From: Cordia subcordata
Lineage: Eukaryota; Streptophyta; Magnoliopsida; Boraginales; Cordiaceae
NCBI GenBank assembly: GCA_028554755.1
Contig: JAPTOF010000010.1
Span: forward strand, 4,624,001 to 4,688,000
Length of the DNA stretch: 64,000 nt
Direction of reading: 5' to 3'
Shown here: in pieces, positions 22,841 through 34,090 of the stretch
Numbering within the stretch: the stretch's first letter is position 1
Layout: the number at the start of each line of letters is the position of its first letter
Notes under the pieces: generated by a model
What the model saw: the letters and a program-made list of their open reading frames with translations, nothing else
What the model was told of the DNA's origin: nothing
Database searches by the model: none
Made by a program: the position numbers and the translations under genes

Positions 22841-24427
22841 ATGGCTGGGGAAAAATTGGAAGTGCTTAATGCACTTGATGTGGCCAAGACTCAACTCTAT
22901 CATTTCACGGCAATTGTGATAGCCGGAATGGGATTCTTCACCGATGCTTATGACCTTTTCAGCATTTCCCTAGTCACCAAGTTACTAGGGCGCTTGTACT
23001 ACTTCAATCCAGATTCAGAAAAGCCCGGAACACTACCCCCTAGAGTTTCCTCCTCCGTCACTGGCGTGGCGCTGGTCGGAACCCTAGCCGGCCAGCTTTT
23101 CTTCGGCTGGCTCGGCGACAAAATGGGACGAAAAAGGGTGTACGGGATAACACTTGTCCTCATGGTTGTCTGCTCATTAGCATCAGGCCTTTCCTTTGGG
23201 AATACACCAAAAGGTGTCATGGCCACACTTTGCTTCTTCAGGTTCTGGCTTGGTTTTGGCATTGGTGGTGATTACCCTCTTTCGGCAACAATCATGTCTG
23301 AATACGCCAACAAGAAGACTCGCGGCGCCTTCATCGCCGCAGTGTTTGCTATGCAAGGCTTTGGAATTCTATTCAGTGGGATTATTGCTCTGATTGTTTC
23401 AGCCGGATTTGATCATGCTTACGAGGCACCATCTTACGAAGTCGATCGCGCCGCATCAACCGTGCCAGAATCCGACTACATATGGCGCATCATTCTCATG
23501 TTTGGTGCCTTGCCAGCAGCTCTCACCTTCTACTGGCGTATGAAGATGCCTGAAACAGCGCGTTACACCGCCCTGGTCGCGAAAGATGCAAAACGAGCTG
23601 CTGCAGACATGGCTAAAGTGTTGGAAGTAGAGCTAGAAGCAGAAGAGGAAAAAGTACAAAAGCTGGCTCAAGACAAGGCCAATTCTTTTGGCTTGTTCTC
23701 TTGGGAATTTGCCCGCCGCCATGGCCTTCACCTATTCGGAACCACATCCACATGGTTCTTGTTAGACATCGCTTTCTACAGCCAAAACCTTTTCCAGAAG
23801 GACGTGTTTAGCGCAATTGGATGGATTCCACCTGCCAAAACCATGAACGCCATTGAAGAAGTTTGGAAAATCTCAAAGGCACAAACTTTAATTGCGCTAT
23901 GCAGCACAGTCCCTGGCTATTGGTTTACAGTGGCTTTCATCGATATCATCGGAAGATTCGCGATCCAACTAATGGGGTTCTTCTTCATGACTGTGTTCAT
24001 GTTTGCAATTGCCTTCCCTTATCACCATTGGACACAGAAGGATAATCGGATCGGGTTCGTGGTAATGTACTCATTGACATTCTTCTTTGCAAACTTTGGG
24101 CCTAATGCTACCACATTTGTTGTGCCAGCAGAAATTTTCCCTGCTAGGCTGAGATCAACCTGCCATGGAATATCTGCGGCCGCGGGCAAGGCTGGAGCCA
24201 TTGTTGGAGCTTATGGATTCTTGTATGCTGCTCAAAGCCAAGACCCTAAAAAGACCGATGCTGGTTACCCAACTGGTATTGGGATCAAGAACTCCCTCAT
24301 TGTTCTTGGTGTCATCAATGCAATCGGAATGTTTTGCACTTTCTTTGTGCCTGAGCCAAAAGGTAAATCTCTTGAGGAGGCCTCAAAAGAGACAATAGGG
24401 AACCAAGATGAGAGACAGGAAGTTTAA
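22841..24427 (+). CDS. PHT1-family inorganic phosphate transporter (gene B)
   Basis: 528 aa in one exon; predicted plasma-membrane H+/phosphate symporter of the MFS with 12 membrane segments. It is colinear with gene A, without insertions or deletions to about residue 510. The signature [13 protein letters not shown] is at 142-154. The substrate-path residues D35, D38, D144, Y145, Q172, W305, D309, Y313, N422 and K450 are all present. The central loop (about 233-292) is rich in Glu and Lys ([12 protein letters not shown]). The start [18 protein letters not shown] is supported by N-terminal alignment to the neighbours. The tail is the shortest of the three and ends NQDERQEV; S515 is kept in SLEEAS. 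Synonymous and loop differences from A and C show it is an old duplicate rather than a recent copy. Confidence 0.97.
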   Translation: MAGEKLEVLNALDVAKTQLYHFTAIVIAGMGFFTDAYDLFSISLVTKLLGRLYYFNPDSEKPGTLPPRVSSSVTGVALVGTLAGQLFFGWLGDKMGRKRVYGITLVLMVVCSLASGLSFGNTPKGVMATLCFFRFWLGFGIGGDYPLSATIMSEYANKKTRGAFIAAVFAMQGFGILFSGIIALIVSAGFDHAYEAPSYEVDRAASTVPESDYIWRIILMFGALPAALTFYWRMKMPETARYTALVAKDAKRAAADMAKVLEVELEAEEEKVQKLAQDKANSFGLFSWEFARRHGLHLFGTTSTWFLLDIAFYSQNLFQKDVFSAIGWIPPAKTMNAIEEVWKISKAQTLIALCSTVPGYWFTVAFIDIIGRFAIQLMGFFFMTVFMFAIAFPYHHWTQKDNRIGFVVMYSLTFFFANFGPNATTFVVPAEIFPARLRSTCHGISAAAGKAGAIVGAYGFLYAAQSQDPKKTDAGYPTGIGIKNSLIVLGVINAIGMFCTFFVPEPKGKSLEEASKETIGNQDERQEV

Positions 24428-25793
24428 CTTCTTGGATCAGTATTGAAGTGATATGAGCAATTATATACATGTTTATATATATTTGATTGGATGAAACCAT
24501 ATAACTAGTTTATGCTCATCACTTATATATAAGTTCTCAACAATTGTATATTTTTGCTTTGGCATCTTATAATTCTAAAAGCAACAATATTCATGTTTTT
24601 CCTGTTGTATTTTTTTTCATATGTCTTTGTTCTTCATCATTTGTTCGTTTTGTTCATTATTCTTCATTTTGCAATTAGTTTTACTGGTTTTGGTTGAGAT
24701 GTTGGATCTGTATTCTACATTCTTTGCACTGCACCCTGTGTACAATTTGAATAATAATTCTATACATGTGATGCATGTTACACAGGTGTACTTTTCCTCT
24801 AGGTGTGTAATTGTTGACTTTTTTTGCTCTATTTATATATGTATAATTTCTTTTCTCTAGCCTATTATATAAGGCAAAAACGAACAAAAATAGATGAAGT
24901 CAAATCGAATCTTTATCTTATTTAACTCTATTCAATTACAAAAAAAAAAAAAAAATATGATGGACTACTTAAACTCTTCACCGAAGGGCCACAAATGACA
25001 AATGCAATTTACTTCTCTACTTCCAATATATTTAACTATAACTCTGGGCCACATCCACCATAGCCTTTAAAATTTAATTTTAAGCCCCCGTGCACCCTTA
25101 ATCCAATTCTCATTCAAATTTAATTAGATCATCATAATAAAAGAATAAACTTAACCCCTTGTATTACGTGGTGAATCTTATATCCATCTTAATCATAATG
25201 CTACCCTTCAACAAGTGCACGTATTTATATAGATTTGCTTAGGCAGGAGAAATAATCCTAAACACTATTGGGCAACCACGAACTCATCTAAACAATTTTG
25301 CAATAATCAACTGTATATTCAGCATTGAAAGAGACTAAAGTTGATCATATTTCATGCTTTGCCTTGGACCGAGTGCACTTGAATTAGTAAATATATAAGC
25401 TTTGCTCTTATCCGTCCAAGTGGAATCATTGACCCAAAAGAATAGTAAATATAGATATTATACCTTCGGTTCCCAAAAAAATACCATTACAACGTTATGA
25501 ATTTTTATATAATATATTTGTGTACTTAATGATTCATTACTTCATTGGTCACTTAATTAGTCGTTCCTTACTATTCTTTGACAATCAATTGAAAATTTGG
25601 CTTACATGTTAGAGAATGTCCTTTATGAAATACGATAAAGAAAATAGACCATGGTGACAATTTATATATTGAATGTCATATTATATAATAACGCAAAACC
25701 TTTCTGACATATACGAGTGGTAGGACGAAGAGTTGATATATAACAATTTGAAATCAAATAAAACCATCTTACTAGCTACAGTACTCGATCTAG
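24428..25793. other. Region between PHT1 gene B and the F-box cluster
   Basis: 3' flank of gene B followed by AT-rich intergenic DNA; no gene seen. From about 25540 to 25793 the sequence is the 3' flank of the F-box pseudogene. It shares blocks such as ATTACTTCATTGG, GACAATCAATTGA and TGTTAGAGAA with the flanks of the other F-box copies. Confidence 0.6.
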
Positions 25794-27025
25794 TCATGCT
25801 TCAAGGCCATCTCTATGATGATCGCTTGTGCTCCATGCCATTCTTCTTTTTCTCTTCTTTGTGGTGTCATTCCACTCATATCCAATCGGGGAAATAAGGC
25901 TCTCCACATATGTATGCACAATTAATTTATGAGTTCGACCATTATTCATCAGAAGCTTCGTGCAGTAATCTTGTTCAAAGTTGTAGGCGACAATTCCTCT
26001 GAATGTTTGGAAGAGCAAAGCTTCACCACCTCCCGTGAAAAACAGTGGCCCCCGAAACGGAAACCCAACATCCGTTAAGACAAACATCCGAGTCCAGGAC
26101 TCCTTTACACCATACTGCTTCCCAACCAAAACCTCGAAATTGTTCTGGCTCGATGTCCGCCAGGTCCAGATCATGCAAAGGCACTTATCCAAAGCACCTA
26201 AAGCCAATACGCCGCATCCAGGAGTACCCACTTCACACCTAGTCTTAGGCATAGGTAACGTCTCGAATTTATTCGATAATGAATCAAAACAAGCAATTTT
26301 TTCATGGTCACTATGTAATTACATCGACGCTGATCTCGAACTAACCAATGGAGCCGTTCTTTCACCACAGGGTTTCCATGACAACCGCAATTGTAACAAG
26401 GGGTTTCTACGTATCTCCAGTTTTTGGTTTTTAAGGAAGCAAACTTAACAAACTTCTCATTGCTGACTAAGACAATTGCTTTGTAGTCATCGATGGAGGA
26501 GTCATAACATAATCCAGAAACCGCAACAATATTCTCAGGAAGGCCCAGTGCTTGTAATTCAAGCACCTTTCGGCAACATGTTGTCGATGGATTCCACAAG
26601 AAAATGTGCTCATCCAGGCTGATAAGCACCAAACCGTTGCATGAACCCAATAATCTCCTCGTATGATGGTAATTAGTGAATGTTGAGCCACCAGAATTAT
26701 TCTTGTTTATGATGCGATAGTATGCAGTTGGATTTGGATAAAGCTGTCGATCAATGGAGAGTTCATCGGTTATTGAGTGATAGGTAGTGTCTGAAATTTC
26801 AGTTTGGGAGTATGAAATTGCTATTGCTCGTTTTCGATTTTGCGTCGCAAATCTAAAGTTGGGATCAGATATTACTGAATGCCATAATTTGCAGACGCAC
26901 TTGAAACGTAAGAGAGTTTTTACTGGTAATCTTGCAAGTATCACTCGCACAATATCTTCAGGAATATTGTTGGGCCGTCGTCGTCGTTGTGATGTCTCCG
27001 TGCTTGGCTCATTGCCTCCCTGCAT
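25794..27025 (-). pseudogene. F-box/F-box-associated gene, single frameshift (copy 1)
   Basis: The start codon at 27025 (MQGGNEPSTE...) gives an F-box (NNIPEDIVRVILARLPVKTL, then FKCVCKLWHSVISDPNF). An F-box-associated region follows (LLGSCNGLVLIS, IFLWNPSTTCCRKVL, ERLHWLVRDQ). The frame breaks near 26305-26312: compared with the intact copy at 30859-32028 there are two extra bases, just before the KIACFDS motif. The rest continues in another frame to 25794 (MPKTRCEVG, ESWTRMFVLT, GGGEALLFQT, YVESLISPIGYEW). An in-frame ATG also exists at 27136, but the family starts just before the F-box. F-box proteins act as substrate receptors of SCF ubiquitin ligases; the target is unknown. A sequencing error could mimic the frameshift. 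Confidence 0.85.
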
Positions 27026-27314
27026 CTGCTCGTTGAAGCTTGTCCTGACCAGTTGGTGCGTGTTGTGTGTGTTTATTTTCCGTTTGTAAGTTTCGGTAAA
27101 TGTGGCCAAATTAGGCCAATTTTTTGTTGGTTTCAATTTGGCCGAGAGAGTCTATGTCTTTCTTCTTTTATTATTATTTTTTTTTCCTTTTCTTTCTTGT
27201 TTCCAAACTTCTTTGTTTCCTTTTTCTTTCTTACTTTGTTTGACTTTTTCAAAACCTTTTTCTTCTAGGAAAAGTTATTACCTTTTTCTTCGTGCTATCT
27301 TTTCACATATCGTT

Positions 27315-27481
27315 AGCATTCTTTGGGGCCACCCACCTGGCTTTACCAGTCTTACCCGGTGCATAAGTCTTGTGGGGTGGTTCATGCACTCGAAGGTTTT
27401 CCAACTAGTGGTCGGACTCTGCCGGTTTCCGATGGTCGAGCTCCGCTCAGTTGGCTTCCTCCGTTATCAAAAAAAAAAAAA
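27315..27481 (+). mobile_element. Short poly-A retroposon (SINE-like) with 18-bp target duplication
   Basis: A 167-bp GC-richer insert starting AGCATTCTTTGGGGCCACCC and ending in a run of A. It is flanked by a perfect repeat ATCTTTTCACATATCGTT at 27297-27314 and 27482-27499. A long perfect duplication plus a poly-A tail shows recent target-primed insertion. A B-box-like GGTTCATGCACTC is present near 27381, but the A box is not convincing, so SINE is likely but not certain. It sits about 270 bp upstream of the F-box pseudogene start. Confidence 0.85.
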
Positions 27482-27499
27482 ATCTTTTCACATATCGTT

Positions 27500-28165
27500 T
27501 CCAGTTCGTTCCTTTTTGTCTCGATCCTATTTGCACAAAAATAAAATTAAAGTGATTTAAAGTCATTAAATATTTTAAATAAACACACACAATTAATTCT
27601 AAAAATAAAAAAATAGGAATAAAAAAATATGATTGGATGAAGATGTTCAAACTGCATATCTCTAATAAAAAATCTAATGCTTAAAACTTATTAAAAATTA
27701 ATTTATAAAATATATTTATATTTTATCTTAACAGAGACGGTAAAATACTATATATTCTACCAAGATATTACAAATACTCATTTTTTTCGTGTATTATAAG
27801 GGTTATACTCTAGCTAGCTAATACTCAAAGAAAAAAAAAAAGAAGAAAATATCATTTCAAAATAAGTTATTCAAAATACCAAAAATGAATTATTTTAAAT
27901 AAGTTAGTTGTTAAAGATTTAATATAGAAAATTCTATGATCATGAATAAAATGTTTATAAGGAAATATAATTTGCATTAATAGAGGAAACGTAATCCTAT
28001 ATTATCCGTCTAGATCAAAGACGACACCACATGGACATTAGAGATCTAGATCAAATCAAAAGTCCTCTGGCTTTTGGCTTTTTTACAAGGACTAAACGAG
28101 AATCTTTTCGAACCAAAATTGTATGAATTGGACTAAAAGAATTGAATTTTCAATGTTAATATTAT
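27500..28165. other. Intergenic AT-rich DNA, no gene seen
   Basis: No gene, RNA gene or recognisable element was found. Confidence 0.55.
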
Positions 28166-28169
28166 AGAA

Positions 28170-29150
28170 AAAAGGATAATTTTAAAGTCTGAACTTCAAA
28201 ACTTTTAATACAAGGGTTTAAATTTATGAAAATGTCACGTTTTACACACCAATAACTAACAGTGTTAATTCTTTGCTTATATAGCTTTTTTTTTTCTTTT
28301 CAGACATTAGGTGGCATTTTATTTGTCTTTTATAGCTTAGATGGATTTGTTTTTATAGCATTTCAAATCTACGTGACATATACACACAAACTTATAAATT
28401 ATAAGCTATTATGTATTTTTGGACATATATAATTTTTCGACTTTCTTTTGTGATGTGAATATAAATTAATTTAGCTTTTTTTGGTTACTAAATATAAAAA
28501 GTTCATAGATACTTAAAATTTTAAAAATACAAATTAACTGTGCATAGATACTTAAAATATTAAAAATATAAATTAACTATGCAGTTTAAGTGTAGAAAAC
28601 TAATAAATTTATGTTAAATCAAAATAAATCATAAAATAACATATTATTATATATAGTTTTGAAAATGAGCATTATTTCTAGTTTCTAAGATTAGCATATA
28701 TTTATAGGTTTATTTTGATTTATTTAAATTTCTTATTCTTTTAATACTTAAACAATATAGTTTGATTTATATTTTTAAAATTTTAAGTATATATGAAATT
28801 TTTTATTTGTGACACAAAAAATATATAAATTAATTTATATTCTATAACCAACAAAAAAAAGTCCAAAATTCATATATGTAATCATATATGAGATAACTTA
28901 GAATTCTATATATGTCATATAGATTTGGAAAGCCATATAGGATAATCCATGTGAGCTATGAAAGAAAAATAAAGTTTCCACCTAAGATTTGAAAAGAAAA
29001 AAATGTTATATAAATGAAAAATTAACACCGTTATTTAATGGCATGTAAAATGTCACTCTTTAAGAAGTTCAAGCCCTTCTGTTCAAGGTTTTAAAGCTCA
29101 ATCCCTTAATTTCATATTTTGTAAAATTCAAGCCCTACAACTACCTATTT
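28170..29150. mobile_element. Foldback/long-TIR non-autonomous element
   Basis: The left part (about 28175-28440) is matched in inverted orientation by the right part (about 28860-29140). Examples are GAAAATGTCACGTTTTACA against AGAGTGACATTTTACATG (reverse complement) and CAGTGTTAATTCTTTGCTTA against CGGTGTTAATTTTTCATTTA. The arms are several hundred bp long and diverged. No transposase is seen; ends are approximate. Confidence 0.6.
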
Positions 29151-29360
29151 CTCATAATTATATATATTACTTTTATTATTCCAATTTTAAGGATTTTATA
29201 TAATATTTTAATATTAATTTTTTATTTTAAGGTCATAAAGTTAAATTCTTGCTAGAAAAGGAAAATTAAAAGTGTATATTTATAAAGTAATCACACTTAG
29301 TTATAATTATATGACACACTTGATTAAATCTAATTATTATTGATGTTATTTATGAACATT

Positions 29361-29754
29361 AAGAGTCTGTTTGGCTCAGCTTTTGGAGACTCAAAAGTGC
29401 TTTCTGTAAGTCTAAAAGCTAAAATTGACTTGTTTGGCTCATTTTTAAAAGAGCTTTTAAATAAAAGCTGAAGCTGAAAAAAGCTAGCTCCAAATTGGAG
29501 CTTTTCAGAAAAGGCTTTTGAAAAGCTGTTTTTATATCATATCAAAAATTATTTTTCTTTATTTTTTATCAAAAATACTATTTTATATTTTTTAAAGTCT
29601 AATATTACTCTCAAAACAACTGAAAGCTTAACTTCTAAAATACTAGACCAAACAATCAACTACTTTTATTTAACAGCACTTCTACCCAAAGCTTTACTGT
29701 TAAAAGCTTTACAGCTCAACAGCTGAAATCACACAACTAAGCCAAATAGGGCTT
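29361..29754. mobile_element. MITE-like element with AAG..CT.TTTGGCT TIRs
   Basis: The left end AAGAGTCTGTTTGGCTCAG is matched by AAGCCCTATTTGGCTTAG (reverse complement of the right end). The interior is full of AGCTTTT/AAAAGCT motifs. The same family appears, rearranged, at 42115-42880. Ends of this kind are common in hAT-type MITEs, but no 8-bp duplication could be read. Confidence 0.6.
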
Positions 29755-30858
29755 AAGTTTCTAATGTTTAATTAATTACAAATTAATTTTGTAATAAGTA
29801 TTTTAATCATATTAACTTTCATACACATGCTAATTGAAATTTATGATCTACTCATCTTTAAAAAAGTGATAAGGTTTAACAAGGTTAGAGATCATTAGGA
29901 AAAACGAGTCTAGGAGAGCCAAAAAAAGGTAGAACAACCACCCAAACAGATTCAAAGAGCAAAAGGAAAGTAGTAGAGAGGATACACAATAATGCACAAT
30001 TGCAAGAGCTACCCTACAAACTATCAGAAAAAATGATGCAATCAAATTTTGATGTAAGCCAATCTCGTTTATCAGTCCTAATACTCCAATAGCGCCAAGA
30101 AGATTCGATACCTCACAAGGATAAGAAACAGATTCAGCCGATAGTCCACTTAGAAAACCGATGAACTCATGACTTGTTTAGTTTTCTTTTTTTTTTTTTT
30201 CACAGGAAGCATCTTTTTTATTAAGAAGGAACTTTTTTTGCAATAAATATTTGGATTGGTTTTCAGAGAACCTAAGATTTTTTTAAAAAAATTAAAATTC
30301 AGCTTTTTTCCAAATATTTAAATTTCACAAAAAAAGCACATTTTTATCAAGAGTGCCAATCGAAACACACCCTTAACCAAGAAATTCTGTTTAGGTCCGC
30401 ATATAATTACAAGCACGTATTATTCAAATACATTTGTACTAATTTATAACTTTTTTAAGCACAAGCTCCTTATAAACACTTGAAAGTAAGCTTTAGCGAA
30501 AAGGCTTTTAAGTAGTAGTAAGTTTTTTGAGGTAGGCAAGCCAAGCAAGGAACCCATGCTTAGGAATGTAGTTCTTTAACTAGATGATTTGCGTGTTTTA
30601 GCATTAATTACTTCATTGGCCGCTTCGTCGGGTTCTTACTGTTCTTGACAATCAATTGATGGTTTTGGCTTCTATATTAAGAAAAAAATTTGTGTATATG
30701 TTAGAGAACGTCATTTATGAAATAGAATAAAATATTAAAAAAAAGAATACGTAAATAATGATGAAATTTTTTTAATATATAAAAGAGTGATAAGTCGGAA
30801 AAGTTGACATATAACAATACTTTAATGACACCCATTTATGAAATAAAATAAAACCATC
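29755..30858. other. 3' flank of F-box copy 2, including a MITE-like block at 30180-30380
   Basis: 30180-30380 shares an ordered set of blocks with 39440-39660: a T-run, then TTTTTTATTAAGAAG, AATTAAAATTCA.CTTTT and AAGAGTGCCAATC, ending CCCTTAACCAAG. This marks a low-copy MITE family. 30590-30858 is the conserved F-box 3' flank. No gene was seen. Confidence 0.5.
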
Positions 30859-32028
30859 TTACCCATTACACTCTAGTCGTGTTCCAAGGCCAATGGTCCC
30901 CTTGTGCTCTTTGCTTTTGGTATCATTCCACTCGTATCCAATGGGAGAAATAAGACTCTCGACATATGTATGTCCAATTGAAATATCATATATAAATGGA
31001 TAACCCCGTATATGAAGCTTCTTGCATCTGTGTTGTTTAACGTCGTAGGCAACAATTCCTCTCCATGTTTGGAAGAGCAAAACTTCACCACCTTTCGTGA
31101 AAAACAGCGGCTCCAAAACCGGAAACTCAACATTGGTTAACAAAAACATGCGAGTCCAGGACTCTTTCTCACCATTCTGCTTCATAACCAACACCTCATA
31201 ATTCTGTCTGAACTGATCAAAATTCCGGCTCAATCTTTTCGTCGGCCCGATCAAGCAAAGGCATTCATACAAAACACCTATAATGAATCTGCATCCATCC
31301 CTTTCCACTTCAGATCTCCTCTCAGGCATAGGTAACATCTCGAGTTTATTAGATGATGAATCAAAACAAGCAATTTTTTCATCACCGATATAATGACCTC
31401 GATGCTGATCCCGAACAAACCAATGGAGGCGTCCATTCACCACAGGGGCTCCACGACAAAGGCAATGATAATAAGGGGCTTCGATATATCTCCACTCCTC
31501 GGTTTTTAGGGAAGCAAAACTAATAAACTTCTTATTAACTAACACTATTGCTTTGTAATCATCAATGGAGAAGTCATAACACAATGCAGAAGCGTCAACA
31601 ATATTTTTCTGGGAACAGGCCAGCGGTGGCCATTCAAGCACCTTCCGGCAACATCTTGTCGATGGATTCCACAAGAAAATGTGCTCATACCGGCTGATAA
31701 GCACCAAACCTTTGCAGGAACCCAGTATTCTCCCCATGCCATGGTAATTGTGCTCGTTCATGGTGTGGTAGCACGTAGTTGGATTTGGATAAAGCTTTTC
31801 AACAGAGAGTTCATCGGTTATTGAGTAAATCGTAGTGTCTGAAACAATTGCTATTGCTCGTTTTCGATTTTGTGTTGCGAGCTTAAAGTTAGGATCGGAT
31901 ATTACTGAATACCATTGCTTGCAGACGCACTTGAAACGTAACAGAGCTTTTACTGGTAGTCTTGAGAGTATCACACGCACGATATCGTCGGGAATGTTGT
32001 TGGGTCGTCGTCTCTGTGATGCTGCCAT
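30859..32028 (-). CDS. F-box protein with F-box-associated interaction domain (copy 2)
   Basis: 389 aa, single exon, intact. The F-box is at residues 11-48 (NIPDDIVRVILSRLPVKALL, then RFKCVCKQWYSVISDPNF). It should bind SKP1 and place the protein in an SCF ubiquitin ligase. The C-terminal two-thirds matches the plant F-box-associated (FBA type 1) domain: LGSCKGLVLIS at 102-112, IFLWNPSTRCC at 117-127, NGRLHWFV at 198-205, ESWTRMF at 289-295 and a conserved YVESLISPIGYEWN near 355-368. Length fits the family. It lies between the frameshifted copy 1 and copy 3 on the same strand. Both flanks are homologous to those of the other copies, so whole-gene segments were duplicated. The substrate cannot be predicted; members of this family range from self-incompatibility to stress roles. 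Confidence 0.92.
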   Translation of the reverse strand: MAASQRRRPNNIPDDIVRVILSRLPVKALLRFKCVCKQWYSVISDPNFKLATQNRKRAIAIVSDTTIYSITDELSVEKLYPNPTTCYHTMNEHNYHGMGRILGSCKGLVLISRYEHIFLWNPSTRCCRKVLEWPPLACSQKNIVDASALCYDFSIDDYKAIVLVNKKFISFASLKTEEWRYIEAPYYHCLCRGAPVVNGRLHWFVRDQHRGHYIGDEKIACFDSSSNKLEMLPMPERRSEVERDGCRFIIGVLYECLCLIGPTKRLSRNFDQFRQNYEVLVMKQNGEKESWTRMFLLTNVEFPVLEPLFFTKGGEVLLFQTWRGIVAYDVKQHRCKKLHIRGYPFIYDISIGHTYVESLISPIGYEWNDTKSKEHKGTIGLGTRLECNG

Positions 32029-33084
32029 TGTTGTCTGTGAAGCTATGGATTGATCAGGAGGTATTTTGCCACCATGGTTGTTTGGCTGCTAGAGGAGATC
32101 GATGTCACTGTTAGGATAGTGTTTATCACCTTTTTTTTTTTTTCCCCCTCAATTTTCTAGACTTCGACTACGAGTAAATTTGTTAAGTGTTTTGAGTTCT
32201 ATGAACTCTACCGAGAGAAGAATTCATTTTGTATACATTTTGCAAAAAGAATTAGTTGTAGGAAATTAACCTTTCTTTTAAATAAGAAAAACAGAGTATA
32301 TCCTTTGCGATTTATGAAAAAAGTGCATATTTTTATATTTTTATTTATTATTGGCAGCTAATTTTTGCCAATATCACGATAAAATATAATATTTTGTAAA
32401 GTTTAGTTTTCAATAAAATTTTAATACTGATCATTTTTTCTATTATAAATCAGCAATAACAAAATAAGATGTTTAAATTAGAAAATAATGTGATATGGAT
32501 GAAAATCAATAAAGATGACAGTATACAAACAGAAAAAAATTTATGTGAGGTTAAAATATAAATCTACTTTATAAAATTTATTTTTTGTAAGTATCAATAC
32601 TAATCATATTTTTAGTAAGGACAACTTTAAATATGAGAAAATAAAATCAGAAAAATGATCTCAACTAAAAAGAAAAAAAAAAAAGAGAAAGAATAATATG
32701 TTTATTGGAGTTTACATTATTCTTGGAGAAAAAGGAATTGATAGAATAAATTTAAAACATATGAGATTGTAAGACATTTACTTAAATTCTGTTCAGTCTC
32801 AAATTAATAAATAATTTACAGGAAAACTGTTACTAAATGAGCAAATGATTTAGGAAATAAATTTTTATTAATCAGAATAGTACTCAATTCATTTTGGAAA
32901 TTAGATTCATTAATTAAGGAAAAACTAGTTGAAAAAGGAACTATTTTTAGGTTAGAAAAAAATAAAATGACATAACAACAGGTGCCAACAAGCCCAAGAA
33001 CTTGTTTCCCTTTTTTTTTTTTTTTTCCTTTTTTCTATTTCACCAAGGCCTGACGAGGTTCACCCGATGTCTGATACAACATCT
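32029..33084. other. 5' flank of F-box copy 2 and intergenic DNA
   Basis: The first about 250 bp resemble the 5' flank of F-box copy 3 (shared GTTCTATGAACTCTA, TTTTGTATAC and AACCTTTCTTT blocks), so the promoter was duplicated with the gene. The remainder is AT-rich without a gene. Confidence 0.55.
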
Positions 33085-33308
33085 TTTCGTGTTTTATCGT
33101 TAATTACCTCATTAATTGGTCATGTTGTCTTTTCCTCACTATTCTTGACAATTAATTGATGGTTTTGGCTTTTATATTAAGAAAAAAAATTGGCATATAT
33201 GTTGGAGAAAGTTGTTTATGCAATACAATAAAAAATAAAAAATAATATGTGAATGATTATAACAATTTGTATATTGAATGTCAGATTATATCTTAATGCA
33301 AAATTTAT
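33085..33308 (-). pseudogene. Orphan 3' flank of a lost fourth F-box copy
   Basis: The sequence parallels the 3' flanks of the F-box genes. CGTGTTTTATCGTTAATTAC, then TTCTTGACAATTAATTGATG and GGTTTTGGCTTTTATATTAA match 30595-30690 of copy 2. TTTGTATATTGAATGTCA matches 25660-25680 of copy 1. No F-box coding sequence follows. The homology stops at about 33308, where a family X element begins. This is non-coding debris of a former tandem unit, recognised only by flank homology. Confidence 0.65.
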
Positions 33309-33309
33309 T

Positions 33310-34090
33310 CGACAACATTTTTTTAAGTAGCTTTTAGTATTTTGACTAGTCAGAACTTTATTTTTTTAAATTATTGTTATTCGGTAAAGTAGCGTTTCAA
33401 GTACCTTTTCAAGTAATTTTTACCGTTTTAACTAACATTTTTAAAAAATTAAAAGATTTAGCCTTTCAAGTAGCTTTTAGCTTTTTATTTTTTTGGCAAT
33501 TCTACTCCTTTTTTATTTTTCTATTCTTTCTTCAATCTCTCTCTATATTTTTATCTTTTTTTCACAATTATAAATAAGAAATAATATAAAAATAAATTTC
33601 AAATTCTATGTAATCAACATAACTAAAAATATAAGTTCTATTAGTACTTTTCTTGACAAAATAATTTTGAATCTATTAAAATTAATGTTTATAATATTAA
33701 TACAAATATTTTATCAAAAAATTAGTTATATTTTCATATTAAAATATAATTATAAAAATAAATATCTAACTATGAAATATATTATCTTATTCCTATAATA
33801 GTAATAATATCTATAACTATCATAACAATAATAATAATAACATGATATCGATGTCCTTTTACATCATTTTATATCTATCAGCTAATTCTAGTGAAAACAT
33901 TTTGTTCAATCAGCTAGTTAAATACGCTCTCCTTTTACATCATTTTATATCTATCAGTTAATTTTAGCGAATATATTTTGTTCAATCAATTAGTTAAATA
34001 CCTATCAACTAACAACTAATATACAGCAGCTATTAACTACCCAGCCATCAGCTATTCTAATCATTTGTAGTCTTCTAATAAATTACACTC
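33310..34090 (-). repeat. AT-rich MITE-like element, family X, copy 2
   Basis: In reverse complement this block matches copy 1 (14222-14830): ATCATGTTATTATTATTATT, ATAGTTAGATATTTAT and related motifs, near 33760-33855. Ends are AGTAGCTTTTAG-like at the left and TCAACTAACAACTAATATAC... at the right. It may have replaced or interrupted the F-box copy whose flank it abuts. Confidence 0.5.

Noticed and set aside
26035..26448. Plus-strand 137-codon open frame
   Set aside because: Antisense shadow of the F-box pseudogene, which explains the same bases with clear domain motifs.
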